DNA from: Vibrio aestuarianus
GTDB taxonomy: Bacteria; Pseudomonadota; Gammaproteobacteria; Enterobacterales; Vibrionaceae
Length of the DNA: 64,000 nucleotides
Direction of reading: 5' to 3'
Assembly (NCBI RefSeq): GCF_012395185.1
Contig: NZ_JAAZTU010000001.1
Location: 124,001-188,000, forward strand
The position numbers and the translations under genes were made by a program. The notes under the pieces are model-generated. The model saw only the letters and a program-made list of their open reading frames with translations, searched no databases and was not told the DNA's origin. This document shows positions 37,481 to 46,666 of the stretch, one piece after another (position 1 is the first letter of the stretch; the number at the start of each line of letters is the position of its first letter).

Positions 37481-38968
37481 TTACGCGGTTTTTGTTACGG
37501 CTTTAGCTTGTTCTTCATCATCGGCTAAGTCGCTATCACCTTTGCCTTTTGAAATTTTAATCACATAGCCGGTAACGGCTAGAGTGAATAGAATCCCTGC
37601 AATGGTTGAGATTTGCATTGGTAAACCAAAACCTAATGTGCTGTTACTTAAAATGAAAGTTGCACAGACGGTTGTCATAAACATGGCTGGAACGGTTGCA
37701 ATCCAGTGCAGTTTATTATGGCGTAATAGATAGGCTGAAGCTGTCCAAAGCATCATCACGGCAGTGGTTTGGTTGGCAAAACCGAAATAGCGCCAAATAA
37801 TGCCGAAATCTACTTGAGTCAATACCCCACCAAGAACAAACAGAGGCAATGCCATCATCAGGCGGTTACGCAGCGTTTTTTGCTCCATGTTAAAGTATTC
37901 AGCAAGAATTAAGCGACTTGAACGGAAAGCGGTATCGCCAGAGGTGATTGGCAGAATGACCACTCCTAGGAAAGCAATGATGCCACCGAATACGCCAAGT
38001 AAGCCAAATGATGCACTGTAGACTACGTTGCCTGGGCCGCCATTTTTCACCGCTTCAGATAATGCGTCTAAAGAACCAAAGAAGGATAGGGCAATAGCAC
38101 ACCAAATAAGCGCGATAATGCCTTCGCCAATCATGGCACCGTAGAACACAAAGCGCCCATTCTTCTCGTTTTCCATACAGCGAGCCATCAAGGGTGATTG
38201 CGTTGCGTGGAAACCTGAAATAGCACCACAAGCAATAGTGATAAACAGTGCAGGCCAAAGTGGAAGATCATTCGGGTTCATGTTGGTGAACATGTCGCTC
38301 ATCTCAAAGCCACCCATTACCGTATGTTCGCTAGATAGTGCAATTGCGGTCATTAATCCAACTGACATAAAAATCAGTAGTGCACCGAACAGTGGGTAGA
38401 AGCGACCAATGATTTTATCAACTGGTACAATCGTCGCCAGAATGTAGTAAGCGAAAATGATCACAACCATAGAAGTCATGCTAACTGTTAGGCTAGTTTG
38501 TTCATTGATAAGATTAGTGATCATGCCGGCAGGAGCAGATACGAAAACAACACCGACCAGTAAAAGTAGCACAATGGCAAAGATGTTCATAAAGTGTTTT
38601 GCGCCATTGCCTAGGTAACGACCTGTAATGGTTGGTACAGAAGCACCACCGTTGCGGATGGATAACATTCCAGAGAAGTAGTCATGTACCGCACCCGCAA
38701 AGATACAGCCAACAACAATCCACAGCATAGCCGCAGGGCCGTATAATGCGCCCATGATCGGGCCAAAAATAGGGCCGACACCAGCGATGTTCAACAGTTG
38801 TACTAAGTAAACTTTTTTGGTCGACATCGGAACATAGTCGACGCCATCTGATTTTGTATGGGCAGGGGTTTTACGGTTTTCGTTAATTCCAAATACTTTT
38901 TCTACGAAAGCACCGTAGATGAAATATCCAGCAAGTAGCGCTGCGACACAGGTTAGAAACCACATCAT
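37481..38968 (-). CDS. CstA/BtsT-family pyruvate/peptide transporter, short form
   Basis: 495 residues with about 13-14 membrane segments, ATG preceded by AAGGAC. The CstA-family block LLNIAGVGPIFGPIMGALYGPAAMLWIVVGCIFAGAVHDYFSGM is conserved. E. coli CstA and BtsT are about 700 residues; this shorter version lacks the C-terminal part. Members import pyruvate (BtsT) or are linked to peptide and pyruvate use during carbon starvation (CstA). The btsSR regulator genes are 5 kb away, and the promoter region has BtsR-like sites, so BtsT-like function is favoured. Confidence 0.88.
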   Translation of the reverse strand: MMWFLTCVAALLAGYFIYGAFVEKVFGINENRKTPAHTKSDGVDYVPMSTKKVYLVQLLNIAGVGPIFGPIMGALYGPAAMLWIVVGCIFAGAVHDYFSGMLSIRNGGASVPTITGRYLGNGAKHFMNIFAIVLLLLVGVVFVSAPAGMITNLINEQTSLTVSMTSMVVIIFAYYILATIVPVDKIIGRFYPLFGALLIFMSVGLMTAIALSSEHTVMGGFEMSDMFTNMNPNDLPLWPALFITIACGAISGFHATQSPLMARCMENEKNGRFVFYGAMIGEGIIALIWCAIALSFFGSLDALSEAVKNGGPGNVVYSASFGLLGVFGGIIAFLGVVILPITSGDTAFRSSRLILAEYFNMEQKTLRNRLMMALPLFVLGGVLTQVDFGIIWRYFGFANQTTAVMMLWTASAYLLRHNKLHWIATVPAMFMTTVCATFILSNSTLGFGLPMQISTIAGILFTLAVTGYVIKISKGKGDSDLADDEEQAKAVTKTA

Positions 38969-39047
38969 AGCAATTGTCCTTTATTAATGAATTAAGCTCA
39001 CTGTCGATAATAAAGGCTCCATTAACAATAAACCTGCCCTTTTCAGG

Positions 39048-39175
39048 TCAGTGGCAATATAGCCACTTTAATGGTTATTTTACTCAATAAGTGGTTTTCA
39101 GTATTTATCATCCCCTCACTTGATAATAGATTGGTGTTGTCCTTCAATTAGTGGCATTTTGTGCGACGATGTGGC
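39048..39175 (-). promoter_or_regulatory. 20-bp-phased half-site array upstream of cstA/btsT (candidate BtsR binding region)
   Basis: On the plus strand, 8-mers resembling TAAGTGGT start at 39048 (TCAGTGGC), 39068 (TTAATGGT), 39088 (TAAGTGGT), 39128 (AGATTGGT), 39148 (TTAGTGGC) and 39168 (GATGTGGC): the same 20-bp phase, only 39108 being blank. The complement of 39088, ACCACTTA, fits the BtsR/YehT half-site as I recall it, ACC(G/A)CT(C/T)A. LytTR-type regulators bind paired direct repeats about two helical turns apart, as here. The array lies 80-207 bp upstream of the cstA start. Confidence 0.5.
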
Positions 39176-39238
39176 AATGAGTCGTCATTTTTTACGTTAA
39201 CTGCTAGGCTGAATAAAAAGCATAAATTAAGGAAAATA

Positions 39239-39580
39239 ATGAAAAAGTTAAATGTAGTGTTGGTTGTAATGGCTTTAACGGGTTGTGTTGCCTCTGAGGC
39301 TGAGCTTGCTCAGCAAGGCAACTGGCAGCAAATTGGTTATCAAGACGGTGTGGCAGGTCACAGCCAACGCAGTTATAAATTGTTATCAGAACTAGGCTCG
39401 GTCAAACAAGCGGATTACGAGTTAGGTTATACGCAAGGTGTTAAAGAGTATTGCAATCCTAATTTTGCCTATCAAATGGGGTTGTCTGGCCAATTTTATG
39501 AAGGGGTGTGTGAAGGCACTGATGAGGCGCAGAAATTTCGTATGGAATGGCAACGCGGTTGGAATGAATTCACAAACTAG
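39239..39580 (+). CDS. DUF2799-type lipoprotein
   Basis: 113 residues. A signal peptide ends in a lipobox (VMALTGC, Cys at residue 18), so the mature N-terminus would be lipidated. The mature part contains two copies of the family motif GYxDGxxGHS / GYTQGVKEYC typical of DUF2799. AAGGAAAATA precedes the ATG. Function is unknown; the position before the antiporter gene is the same as I recall in V. cholerae. Confidence 0.85.
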   Translation: MKKLNVVLVVMALTGCVASEAELAQQGNWQQIGYQDGVAGHSQRSYKLLSELGSVKQADYELGYTQGVKEYCNPNFAYQMGLSGQFYEGVCEGTDEAQKFRMEWQRGWNEFTN

Positions 39581-39621
39581 TTTGCTATCACCACTACAAC
39601 ACTCCTTTTTAGAGAAAGTAT

Positions 39622-41418
39622 ATGCATGAAGAGTTTATCGCTTTGGCCATTGCGGCTATTGGCGTTCTTGGTTTAGCGTGTCAATGGCTGGCATGGCGCT
39701 TGCGACTGCCAGCTATTTTATTTCTATTGATCGCAGGGCTAGTTGTTGGTCCCTTAACGGGGTGGTTGCAGCCTCAAGCTTTACTCGGTGAATTGCTATT
39801 TCCTCTTATCTCTCTTGCTGTTGCTGTTATTTTGTTTGAAGGTAGTTTAACGCTTAACTTTAAAGAAATTCGCGGTGTGAATCATACAGTGTGGAGCATC
39901 GTCTCGCTCGGTGCGCTTGTTTCATGGGGAGTAACCAGCGCGGTTGCACATTTCCTGCTGGGCTTTGATTGGTCGTTGGCATTACTGTTTGGTAGCTTAA
40001 CGGTTGTTACTGGACCTACCGTTATTGTCCCGCTATTGCGTACTGTTAGGCCAAATGTTCGGCTTTCCAATATATTACGTTGGGAAGGGATACTGATCGA
40101 TCCTCTGGGCGCGTTGTTTGTGGTGATGGTGTATGAATTTATTGTTTCTAGCAGTGAAGTGCATAGCTTGTATGTCTTTGCTTTAATTCTCGCCGTGGGT
40201 TTAGCAATAGGCGCAGCCGCGGGACAAGCCGTCGCGGTGATATTAAGGCGAGGTATGTTGCCTGAATATTTACAACCTTTCGCTGTATTAGCTGTGGTGC
40301 TTGGGGTCTTCTCTGCATCTAACGCTATTGAATCAGAATCTGGTTTGCTGACTGTGACGGTTATGGGGATGTGGCTCGCTAATGCTAAAAATGTCAATAT
40401 TCAGCACATCTTGCACTTTAAAGAGAACCTGACTATTTTGCTGATCACTGGCCTCTTTATTCTTTTGGCGGCACGTATAGAGATTGCAGATTTCCAAGCA
40501 TTAGGTTGGAGCGCTCTATTATTGTTTGTGTTAATGCAGTTAGTTTCTCGCCCTTTGTCCATTTTTATAGCCACGGCTCGCAGCTCGTTATCGCTGAAAG
40601 AGAAGACATTTTTAGCTTGGGTTGCTCCGCGAGGAATTGTCGCAGCCTCAATTTCGTCACTGTTTGCAATAAAACTGACGTCGGCAGGTGTAGAGGGTGC
40701 GACGCTACTGGTGCCATTAACGTTTATGGTCATTATTGGTACCGTTATCTTACAAAGTGCGACAGCACGTCCTATCGCCATAGCTTTGCAAGTTGCAGAA
40801 CCTGCCCCGCGAGGCTTTTTGGTTATTGGTGCGAATGATGTAGCAAGAGAGCTTGGAAAAGCGTTTGCGAAGTACGATTGTCGAGTCGTATTGACGGATT
40901 CAAACTGGGACTATATTAGTCAAGCTCGAATGGCTGGGCTTGCTAATTATTATGGTAACCCCATCTCCAGCCATGCCGATGAATATTTGGATTTGATCGG
41001 TATTGGACATGTGGTCGCACTCACACCAGATAAGCATTTCAATATTATGGCGTGCATGCATTTTCTCAGTGATTTTGGTGAAAAGCGGGTTTTTTGTCTG
41101 AACGATCACGTTAATAGCAGCAGTAGCGATAAGCATAAAGTGGCTCAGGAATATCATGGTTTGTCATTGTTTAATGGTGACGTGAGCTACAAAAAACTGG
41201 CCAGTTTGATCAACCAAGGTGCGGAAGTTAAACATACCAAACTGAGCGGAAACTTTACTTATCAAGATTATCTACAGCGACATAAAGAAAGTTTTGTGCT
41301 GCCTTTGTTTGTTGTGAATCTAAAAGGTCGAATTCAGATGTACCACGATACACAGGTATTTGAACCTGTAGAGGGCGAAACGGTTGTCTCTTTGATTAAA
41401 ATCAACGAGAGCCACTAG
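39622..41418 (+). CDS. NhaP-type (CPA1) Na+ or K+/H+ antiporter with RCK-like domain
   Basis: 598 residues. About 12-13 membrane segments (1-380), with GPTVIVPLLR and the AWVAPRGIVAAS segment of the CPA1 family. The C-terminal region (about 395-598) starts with a Rossmann-like fold FLVIGANDVARELGKAFAKYDCRVVLTD and resembles TrkA-N/RCK modules that sense nucleotides. It exchanges monovalent cations for protons; the specific ion cannot be read from sequence. It overlaps the convergent murQ remnant by 4 bp. Confidence 0.88.
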   Translation: MHEEFIALAIAAIGVLGLACQWLAWRLRLPAILFLLIAGLVVGPLTGWLQPQALLGELLFPLISLAVAVILFEGSLTLNFKEIRGVNHTVWSIVSLGALVSWGVTSAVAHFLLGFDWSLALLFGSLTVVTGPTVIVPLLRTVRPNVRLSNILRWEGILIDPLGALFVVMVYEFIVSSSEVHSLYVFALILAVGLAIGAAAGQAVAVILRRGMLPEYLQPFAVLAVVLGVFSASNAIESESGLLTVTVMGMWLANAKNVNIQHILHFKENLTILLITGLFILLAARIEIADFQALGWSALLLFVLMQLVSRPLSIFIATARSSLSLKEKTFLAWVAPRGIVAASISSLFAIKLTSAGVEGATLLVPLTFMVIIGTVILQSATARPIAIALQVAEPAPRGFLVIGANDVARELGKAFAKYDCRVVLTDSNWDYISQARMAGLANYYGNPISSHADEYLDLIGIGHVVALTPDKHFNIMACMHFLSDFGEKRVFCLNDHVNSSSSDKHKVAQEYHGLSLFNGDVSYKKLASLINQGAEVKHTKLSGNFTYQDYLQRHKESFVLPLFVVNLKGRIQMYHDTQVFEPVEGETVVSLIKINESH

Positions 41419-41741
41419 TGGCTCTCACCTTTTTCCATCGAACGACCTAAAAAAGCGTCGGATTCAGCCAACTTTTCCATTGCCTGCTGGTAGTTCAGCT
41501 CAGTTAGGCTCATCAAAATGGCGACTTTTGTATTGTTGTGAGTTTGTTCTAAAAGCGTCTCTGCTTCTGCTCTTTCGCAATCTGTTGCTTGCATTACAAT
41601 TCGTACTGCTCGGGCGAGTAACTTCTGATTACTACTTTCAGCAATTTTTGAAGTAGGTAGCTGGTCGATATCCCTTGTTTCTGGGTTGCCAGCATCAGAC
41701 ACCAGATGAGAAAGTGCAGCAATAAGCGCATCGTTAGTCAT
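41415..41741 (-). pseudogene. murQ: murQ (MurNAc-6-phosphate etherase) with large in-frame internal deletion
   Basis: A 108-codon frame. The first 35 residues (MTNDALIAALSHLVSD... to about SKIAE) match the N-terminus of Vibrio MurQ, and from about SSNQKLLARAVRIVMQATDC onward it matches the C-terminus. The roughly 190 residues between, including the SIS sugar-isomerase domain and its catalytic glutamates, are absent. MurQ is normally about 300 residues. The frame was kept, so a short protein might still be made, but etherase activity is impossible. The junction is around 41625-41645. It is 15 bp downstream of anmK, the normal position for murQ. Confidence 0.85.
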
Positions 41742-41756
41742 AACATTCCTTACTGA

Positions 41757-42869
41757 TTAATGAGCAGAATAAATTACCCCAAGCGAAGCGAGGCCGCGTG
41801 CACCGGTAACTTCAGGTAAATTACTTGGCAGGTTGTGCATTCTTCGTTGAGCGAGCCAAGCAAACGCCATCGCTTCCATGTAGTCACTATCCACGCCTTT
41901 GCTACTGGTTGGTGCAATACGCCAGTTAGGTAAATGGGTTTGTAAGCATTCAACAAGCAAGGGGTTGCGAGCTCCGCCACCACACAATAAGAGTTCTGGA
42001 TGTGGACCGAATTGGTATTGATTCACTTCAGTGGCAATGGTTAGTGCCGTGTATTCGCATAAGGTACGTTGAACGTCCTGCGCCGCTACAGATAACCCCG
42101 CGATTTTTTGTTGTAACCATGGCCGATTAAATAGCTCTCTTCCGGTACTTTTAGGCGCGCTCAAGGCAAGATAAGGCTCTTGGCATAAAAGGGTTAGCAG
42201 TGGTTGATTTAGTTGTCCTGTTCTTGCCCAAGCACCATCGAGATCAAACGAACGCCCGGTGTGTTCGAAACACCACGCATCCATCAACATATTGCCAGGG
42301 CCAGTATCATAACCGAGTACTTTTTGCTGTGGTCGAAGTACTGAAATATTAGCAATACCACCGATGTTGAGTACCACAACCGCTGAGTCTGTCGATTTGA
42401 AAATGGTATCGTGGAAAGCCGGAACTAGTGGGGCACCTTGTCCACCGAGCGCCATGTCTTTGCGGCGAAAATCGGCGACGGTATCAATACCCGTTTGAGT
42501 ACTAATGATGTTGGCATCACCGATTTGCATGGTAAATGGGTAATCACCAGTCGGTTGATGGAACACGGTTTGGCCATGACAACCAATCGCTCGAATATCA
42601 CTTGCTTGATAGCCGGATTTATCCAATAGCGCATGGACTGCTTCGGCAAAGAGATGGCCGAGCTGGTGGTCAAGTTCCCCGATCATTTTTAAATTGGTTG
42701 GCTGGCCGATGCAGATTTCAAGTAACCGCTGTTTTAACGCATCAGGCATCGGGAAATCATCATGAGCCAGTAAGCGGATGTGCTGATCATTAATTTCGAC
42801 TAAGGCGGTATCGACCCCATCCATGCTAGTACCTGACATGACACCGATGTAACGTTCACAAGTTGTCAT
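41757..42869 (-). CDS. anmK: Anhydro-N-acetylmuramic acid kinase
   Basis: 370 residues, with the ATP-binding start GVMSGTSMDGVD, IGCHGQTVFHQP and IGGIANI signature. AnmK opens 1,6-anhydroMurNAc and phosphorylates it to MurNAc-6-phosphate. MurQ is the next enzyme, but the downstream murQ gene here is gutted. nagZ is divergent, 109 bp away. Confidence 0.95.
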   Translation of the reverse strand: MTTCERYIGVMSGTSMDGVDTALVEINDQHIRLLAHDDFPMPDALKQRLLEICIGQPTNLKMIGELDHQLGHLFAEAVHALLDKSGYQASDIRAIGCHGQTVFHQPTGDYPFTMQIGDANIISTQTGIDTVADFRRKDMALGGQGAPLVPAFHDTIFKSTDSAVVVLNIGGIANISVLRPQQKVLGYDTGPGNMLMDAWCFEHTGRSFDLDGAWARTGQLNQPLLTLLCQEPYLALSAPKSTGRELFNRPWLQQKIAGLSVAAQDVQRTLCEYTALTIATEVNQYQFGPHPELLLCGGGARNPLLVECLQTHLPNWRIAPTSSKGVDSDYMEAMAFAWLAQRRMHNLPSNLPEVTGARGLASLGVIYSAH

Positions 42870-42978
42870 TGGCTGCTCCTATTTCCATTGCTGTTGGCTC
42901 AAACAAAAGCATTGTAATAGAAATTCAAAGCGAATAATCTCGTCAAATTAACTATTTAACCAAATTATTGGAGTAAGC

Positions 42979-43962
42979 ATGGGACCGTTATGGCTAGATG
43001 TGGCTGGTTGTGAACTGAGCGCTGAAGACAAAGATATTCTTGAGCACCCAACGGTAGGTGGCGTGATCTTATTTGCTCGTAATTACCATGATAACCAGCA
43101 ACTTTTGGCTCTTAATAAAGCCATTCGTCAAGCGGCGAAACGTCCCATTTTGATTGGTGTTGATCAAGAAGGTGGTCGTGTTCAGCGTTTTCGAGAGGGC
43201 TTTTCGCTGATCCCTGCCGCACAAGATTATGCACAGCACAGCAATGGTGAAGCGCTTGCTCGACAAGGTGGTTGGCTGATGGCTGCGGAATTGATCGCCC
43301 ATGATATCGATCTCAGTTTTGCGCCAGTACTGGATAAAGGCCATGAGTGTAAAGCTATTGGGAGTCGCGCATTTGGCCATGATGTCGATACCATCATTCG
43401 TTATAGCTCCGCTTATATGCAGGGAATGAAAGAGATTGGTATGGCAACGACTGGAAAGCATTTCCCAGGGCACGGTGGTGTTATTGCCGATTCACATTTA
43501 GAAACGCCTTATGACCAGCGAGACACTATTTTTGATGTCGATATGGCGATTTTTAAAGCTCAAATTGAAGCGGGATTATTAGATGCGATGATGCCCGCAC
43601 ATGTTATTTACCCTCAGTATGACGCGCAGCCAGCAAGTGGATCACAATACTGGTTAAAACAGATTTTACGTCAGCAATTAGGGTTTAAAGGGCTGGTTTT
43701 CTCTGATGATCTTACTATGGAAGGGGCGTCTGTCATGGGCGGACCTGCAGAGCGGGCTCATCAATCATTGGTGGCGGGGTGCGACATGCTTTTAGTGTGT
43801 AACCAACGCGATGCTCAGGTTGAAGTCTTGGACAATTTACCGATATTAAACGTCCCCGCCGCAGAGGGTTTGCTTAAGCGCGAGTCATTCACGTTATCGC
43901 AGTTGCACAGCTCGACTCAGTGGAAACAAGCTTCGGAAGCGATCAAGCGCATGTTGGGTTAG
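42979..43962 (+). CDS. nagZ: Cytoplasmic beta-N-acetylglucosaminidase (GH3)
   Basis: 327 residues. NagZ removes GlcNAc from anhydromuropeptides. GH3 marks: nucleophile Asp in [12 protein letters not shown], His/Asp pair KHFPGHG, and sugar-binding [10 protein letters not shown]. The start is [10 protein letters not shown]. It ends at its own terminator, convergent with btsR. Confidence 0.96.
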   Translation: MGPLWLDVAGCELSAEDKDILEHPTVGGVILFARNYHDNQQLLALNKAIRQAAKRPILIGVDQEGGRVQRFREGFSLIPAAQDYAQHSNGEALARQGGWLMAAELIAHDIDLSFAPVLDKGHECKAIGSRAFGHDVDTIIRYSSAYMQGMKEIGMATTGKHFPGHGGVIADSHLETPYDQRDTIFDVDMAIFKAQIEAGLLDAMMPAHVIYPQYDAQPASGSQYWLKQILRQQLGFKGLVFSDDLTMEGASVMGGPAERAHQSLVAGCDMLLVCNQRDAQVEVLDNLPILNVPAAEGLLKRESFTLSQLHSSTQWKQASEAIKRMLG

Positions 43963-43970
43963 AAACCAAT

Positions 43971-44003
43971 AAAACGCCACACTATCAATTATTGTGGCGT
44001 TTT
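43971..44003. terminator. Bidirectional terminator between nagZ and btsR
   Basis: AAAACGCCACA / TGTGGCGTTTT, an 11-bp perfect stem with an 11-nt loop, 9 nt after nagZ and 11 nt after btsR. Confidence 0.9.
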
Positions 44004-44013
44004 GGTCAGTGGT

Positions 44014-44730
44014 TTAATGGAAGCCCAATACTTCTTTCAAACTTTTGAGATAACGGCGGCTAACGGGCACCTGATGTTCGCTCCGAGTGACGATGGTTGC
44101 CAACCCATTTTCTAACAACTTGATCTCTTTAATGGCTTTGGTGTTAATTAAATATTGGCGATGACAGCGCACCAAGGGCGTTTTTTCTTCTAAAACTTTG
44201 AGCGTTAATTGGCTGGTGGCTCGCTGTTGATCTGTTTGCACATGTACACCACTAATATCGCTATAAGCAAACTCAACATCTTTGGTGGCAAGGATCACAA
44301 TCCGATTTAGGCCGATGCATGGTACTTGGTCTAAGCAGGTTGGTGCTAAGATGGAAGCATCGCTTTTTTTCTTATCACTGCGCACTAAACGCTGGATAGT
44401 CTTTTTCAAACGTTCGGTATCTACTGGTTTGAGTAGGTAATCAAAGGCGTTATCTTCAAAAGCTTGGATTGCATATTGATCATAAGCGGTCACAAAAACA
44501 ACATTTGGCATGGTTTCTGGGTCAAGCATACCCAGTAATTCAATACCTGTTATTTGTGGCATTTGAATATCAAGAAAAACCACATCGGGTTTTAATTGAT
44601 TAATTTTCTTTAGCCCTTCAATGGCATTGCTTGCCTGACCAATAACGTTAATTTGTCCTGTTTCTTCTAGTAGTTCTATCAGCTCTTCCCGAGCGAATAA
44701 CTCATCATCAATGACCAGTACCGTAAGCAT
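44014..44730 (-). CDS. btsR: BtsR-like LytTR response regulator
   Basis: 238 residues. Receiver domain with Asp54 (VFLDIQMPQ), the same number as E. coli BtsR/YehT, and a C-terminal LytTR DNA-binding domain (RCHRQYLINTKAIKEIKLLENG, ending VPVSRRYLKSLKEVLG). BtsSR responds to extracellular pyruvate and activates btsT in E. coli. It follows btsS by 9 nt. Confidence 0.94.
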   Translation of the reverse strand: MLTVLVIDDELFAREELIELLEETGQINVIGQASNAIEGLKKINQLKPDVVFLDIQMPQITGIELLGMLDPETMPNVVFVTAYDQYAIQAFEDNAFDYLLKPVDTERLKKTIQRLVRSDKKKSDASILAPTCLDQVPCIGLNRIVILATKDVEFAYSDISGVHVQTDQQRATSQLTLKVLEEKTPLVRCHRQYLINTKAIKEIKLLENGLATIVTRSEHQVPVSRRYLKSLKEVLGFH

Positions 44731-44739
44731 GTGATTACC

Positions 44740-46416
44740 TTAATAAGATCCTTTATAAGGAATGAGAAAGCTCATTCGTGTGTATTGATTTGCCAATACT
44801 TCTGTTTTAAGTGTAGATTGCGGTCCAAATTTATTGGTTAATCGTTTATCGACGATTTGCATGCCCAGTCCATCGTAGTCTTCACTTGGCGCTTGGTAAC
44901 TGCCCGCATTATCCTCAACAACGATTCGATATCCTTCGGTTTGCTGTTGGCTAAAAATGCGGACTTTCCCTCCAGCTAATAAATTTGAAGTGCCGTGTTT
45001 AATGGCATTTTCCACCAAGGGTTGTAACGTAAAGCTAGGAACATTGCGTTCAAGTAATGAATCTTCAATTTCAATTTCAACTTCTAAACGATCAGCAAAG
45101 CGAGCTTGCTCGATGGTTAAGTAAGCTTTTACGTGAGCAATTTCTTCTTTGAGTGTGACGGTTTCAATATTTTGTTTGAGATTACTGCGAAAGAAATGTG
45201 ATAAATGCTGAATCAAATCTCGTGCTTTATTGGGATCTCGACGAATAACAGCACTGATGGTGTTGAGTGCATTAAATAGAAAGTGAGGGTTTACTTGAGC
45301 GTGCAATAGCTTGATTTCAGCCCGCGAAAGTAGCATCTGTTTTTGTTGATATTCACCATATAAGATCTGGCTTGATAGCAACTGAGCGATTCCTTCAGCC
45401 ATCGACATATTAATGGTTGAAAATAACTTCCGTTTTGGTTCATACAGTTTGATGGTTCCAATCACTCGATCCCCTGCTCGTAGTGGAATAATGAGTGCAG
45501 ACCCAAGTTTGCAGCTCTTCGACAAAGAACATTGATAAGGTGAATCTTTACCATCAAGGTAAATAATACTATTTCTAGTGATCGCATCGAGTGTGCTCTG
45601 GGAGGAGATAGGCGTATTTGGTTTATGGTGATCATCCCCAATACCAACGAAAGCGAGAATCTTTTCTCGGTCAGTAATGGATACTGCACCGACGTTGGTG
45701 AGTTCGTAAACAATGCGTGCCACTTTGCCTGCATTTTGTGGGTTAAAGCCGTTGGCTAACACTCCGACAGAGCGTTCGGCAATGTTGAGAGCACGCCGAG
45801 AAAATGTGGCTGAGTACTCTTCAAAAATGGTTTTCCTATCTTGCAGAATGCTCATAAACAGCGCAGCGCCAACTGAATTGGCGATGATCATGGGGGCTGC
45901 AATAGTCGAGACTAATGCATAAGCTTCATTAAAAGGTTTGGCGACTAACAAAATGAGTAGCATCTGCACAATTTCGGCAAATAGGGTAACAGCGAACACA
46001 ATGCTAGGACTAAACAGTAAGCGTCCTTTGCCTTTACGTAGCAAGTAAGTGTGCAGCAAGCCACCAATAAGCCCTTCTGCTGTGGTTGAAATCGCGCAGG
46101 CGACATCGGTGAAACCACCTAAAGTATAACGATGCATACCTCCTGTAAAACCGACAGCAAAGCCAACCACAGGACCACCAAATAAACCGCCCATCACTGC
46201 GCCAATCGCGCGTGTATTGGCTATAGCGTCATTGATTTGTAAACCAAAGTAGGTTCCCATGATGCAAAACAGCGAAAATAGCACATAGATGCTGATTTTA
46301 TGGCTAATCCGGTTTGAAATGCTCAGCAGCGGTAGAAAAATCGGCGTTTTACTCAGCATGTAAGCCAGCACTAGGTAAACGCACATCTGTTGCAGCAGTG
46401 AAAGGATTAAATCCAT
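44740..46416 (-). CDS. btsS: BtsS-like LytS-type sensor histidine kinase
   Basis: 558 residues; ATG was chosen to align with E. coli BtsS (561), with AGGA upstream, although the frame extends to 46497. Multiple N-terminal membrane helices (5TM-5TMR LytTR-type sensor, about 1-205), a GAF-like domain (about 215-345) with TDREKILAFVGIGDDHH, and the kinase region with His in LHAQVNPHFLFNALNTISAVIRRD and the ATPase module. It is a high-affinity pyruvate sensor in E. coli. Diverges from aroF. Confidence 0.93.
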   Translation of the reverse strand: MDLILSLLQQMCVYLVLAYMLSKTPIFLPLLSISNRISHKISIYVLFSLFCIMGTYFGLQINDAIANTRAIGAVMGGLFGGPVVGFAVGFTGGMHRYTLGGFTDVACAISTTAEGLIGGLLHTYLLRKGKGRLLFSPSIVFAVTLFAEIVQMLLILLVAKPFNEAYALVSTIAAPMIIANSVGAALFMSILQDRKTIFEEYSATFSRRALNIAERSVGVLANGFNPQNAGKVARIVYELTNVGAVSITDREKILAFVGIGDDHHKPNTPISSQSTLDAITRNSIIYLDGKDSPYQCSLSKSCKLGSALIIPLRAGDRVIGTIKLYEPKRKLFSTINMSMAEGIAQLLSSQILYGEYQQKQMLLSRAEIKLLHAQVNPHFLFNALNTISAVIRRDPNKARDLIQHLSHFFRSNLKQNIETVTLKEEIAHVKAYLTIEQARFADRLEVEIEIEDSLLERNVPSFTLQPLVENAIKHGTSNLLAGGKVRIFSQQQTEGYRIVVEDNAGSYQAPSEDYDGLGMQIVDKRLTNKFGPQSTLKTEVLANQYTRMSFLIPYKGSY

Positions 46417-46533
46417 GGTAAATCCTAGTAAGTCTGACTCAGTAAGTGGTAATAATGGACATTTTAGGGGAGATAGACGGAATAAAACACGCGTCATCTT
46501 ATACTTTTTGTCTTAAAGCACGATAAAAATAAG

Positions 46534-46574
46534 TGTAAAATTATATTTACATTAAATGTTTTTTATAATTTACA
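46534..46574 (+). promoter_or_regulatory. TyrR boxes upstream of aroF
   Basis: TGTAAA-N6-TTTACA (46534-46551) is a perfect strong TyrR box. TGTTTT-N6-TTTACA (46557-46574) is a weaker adjacent box with a perfect right half. Spacing suits cooperative hexamer binding of TyrR with tyrosine. The region is between divergent btsS and aroF. Confidence 0.85.
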
Positions 46575-46639
46575 CTTGCAATGTTTTTTAAGCCTGATAA
46601 TTTGTCCTTTATCGGTTTTTAAGCGCAAATTTATTTTTG

Positions 46640-46657
46640 TGTAAATAAAAGAATACA
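46640..46657 (+). promoter_or_regulatory. Third, weak TyrR box near the aroF start
   Basis: TGTAAA-N6-AATACA, 10 bp before the aroF ATG. E. coli aroF-tyrA likewise has three boxes. Confidence 0.5.
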
Positions 46658-46666
46658 GGTGATGAG

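Noticed and set aside
39048..39175. Possible CRISPR because of regular spacing
   Set aside because: The repeat unit is only about 8 bp, degenerate, with 12-bp spacers; no cas genes. It resembles tandem regulator half-sites.
39161..39238. N-terminal extension of the DUF2799 lipoprotein
   Set aside because: The extension lacks a signal peptide; ATG at 39239 has AAGGAAAATA and a proper lipoprotein signal. The upstream part carries the phased half-sites.
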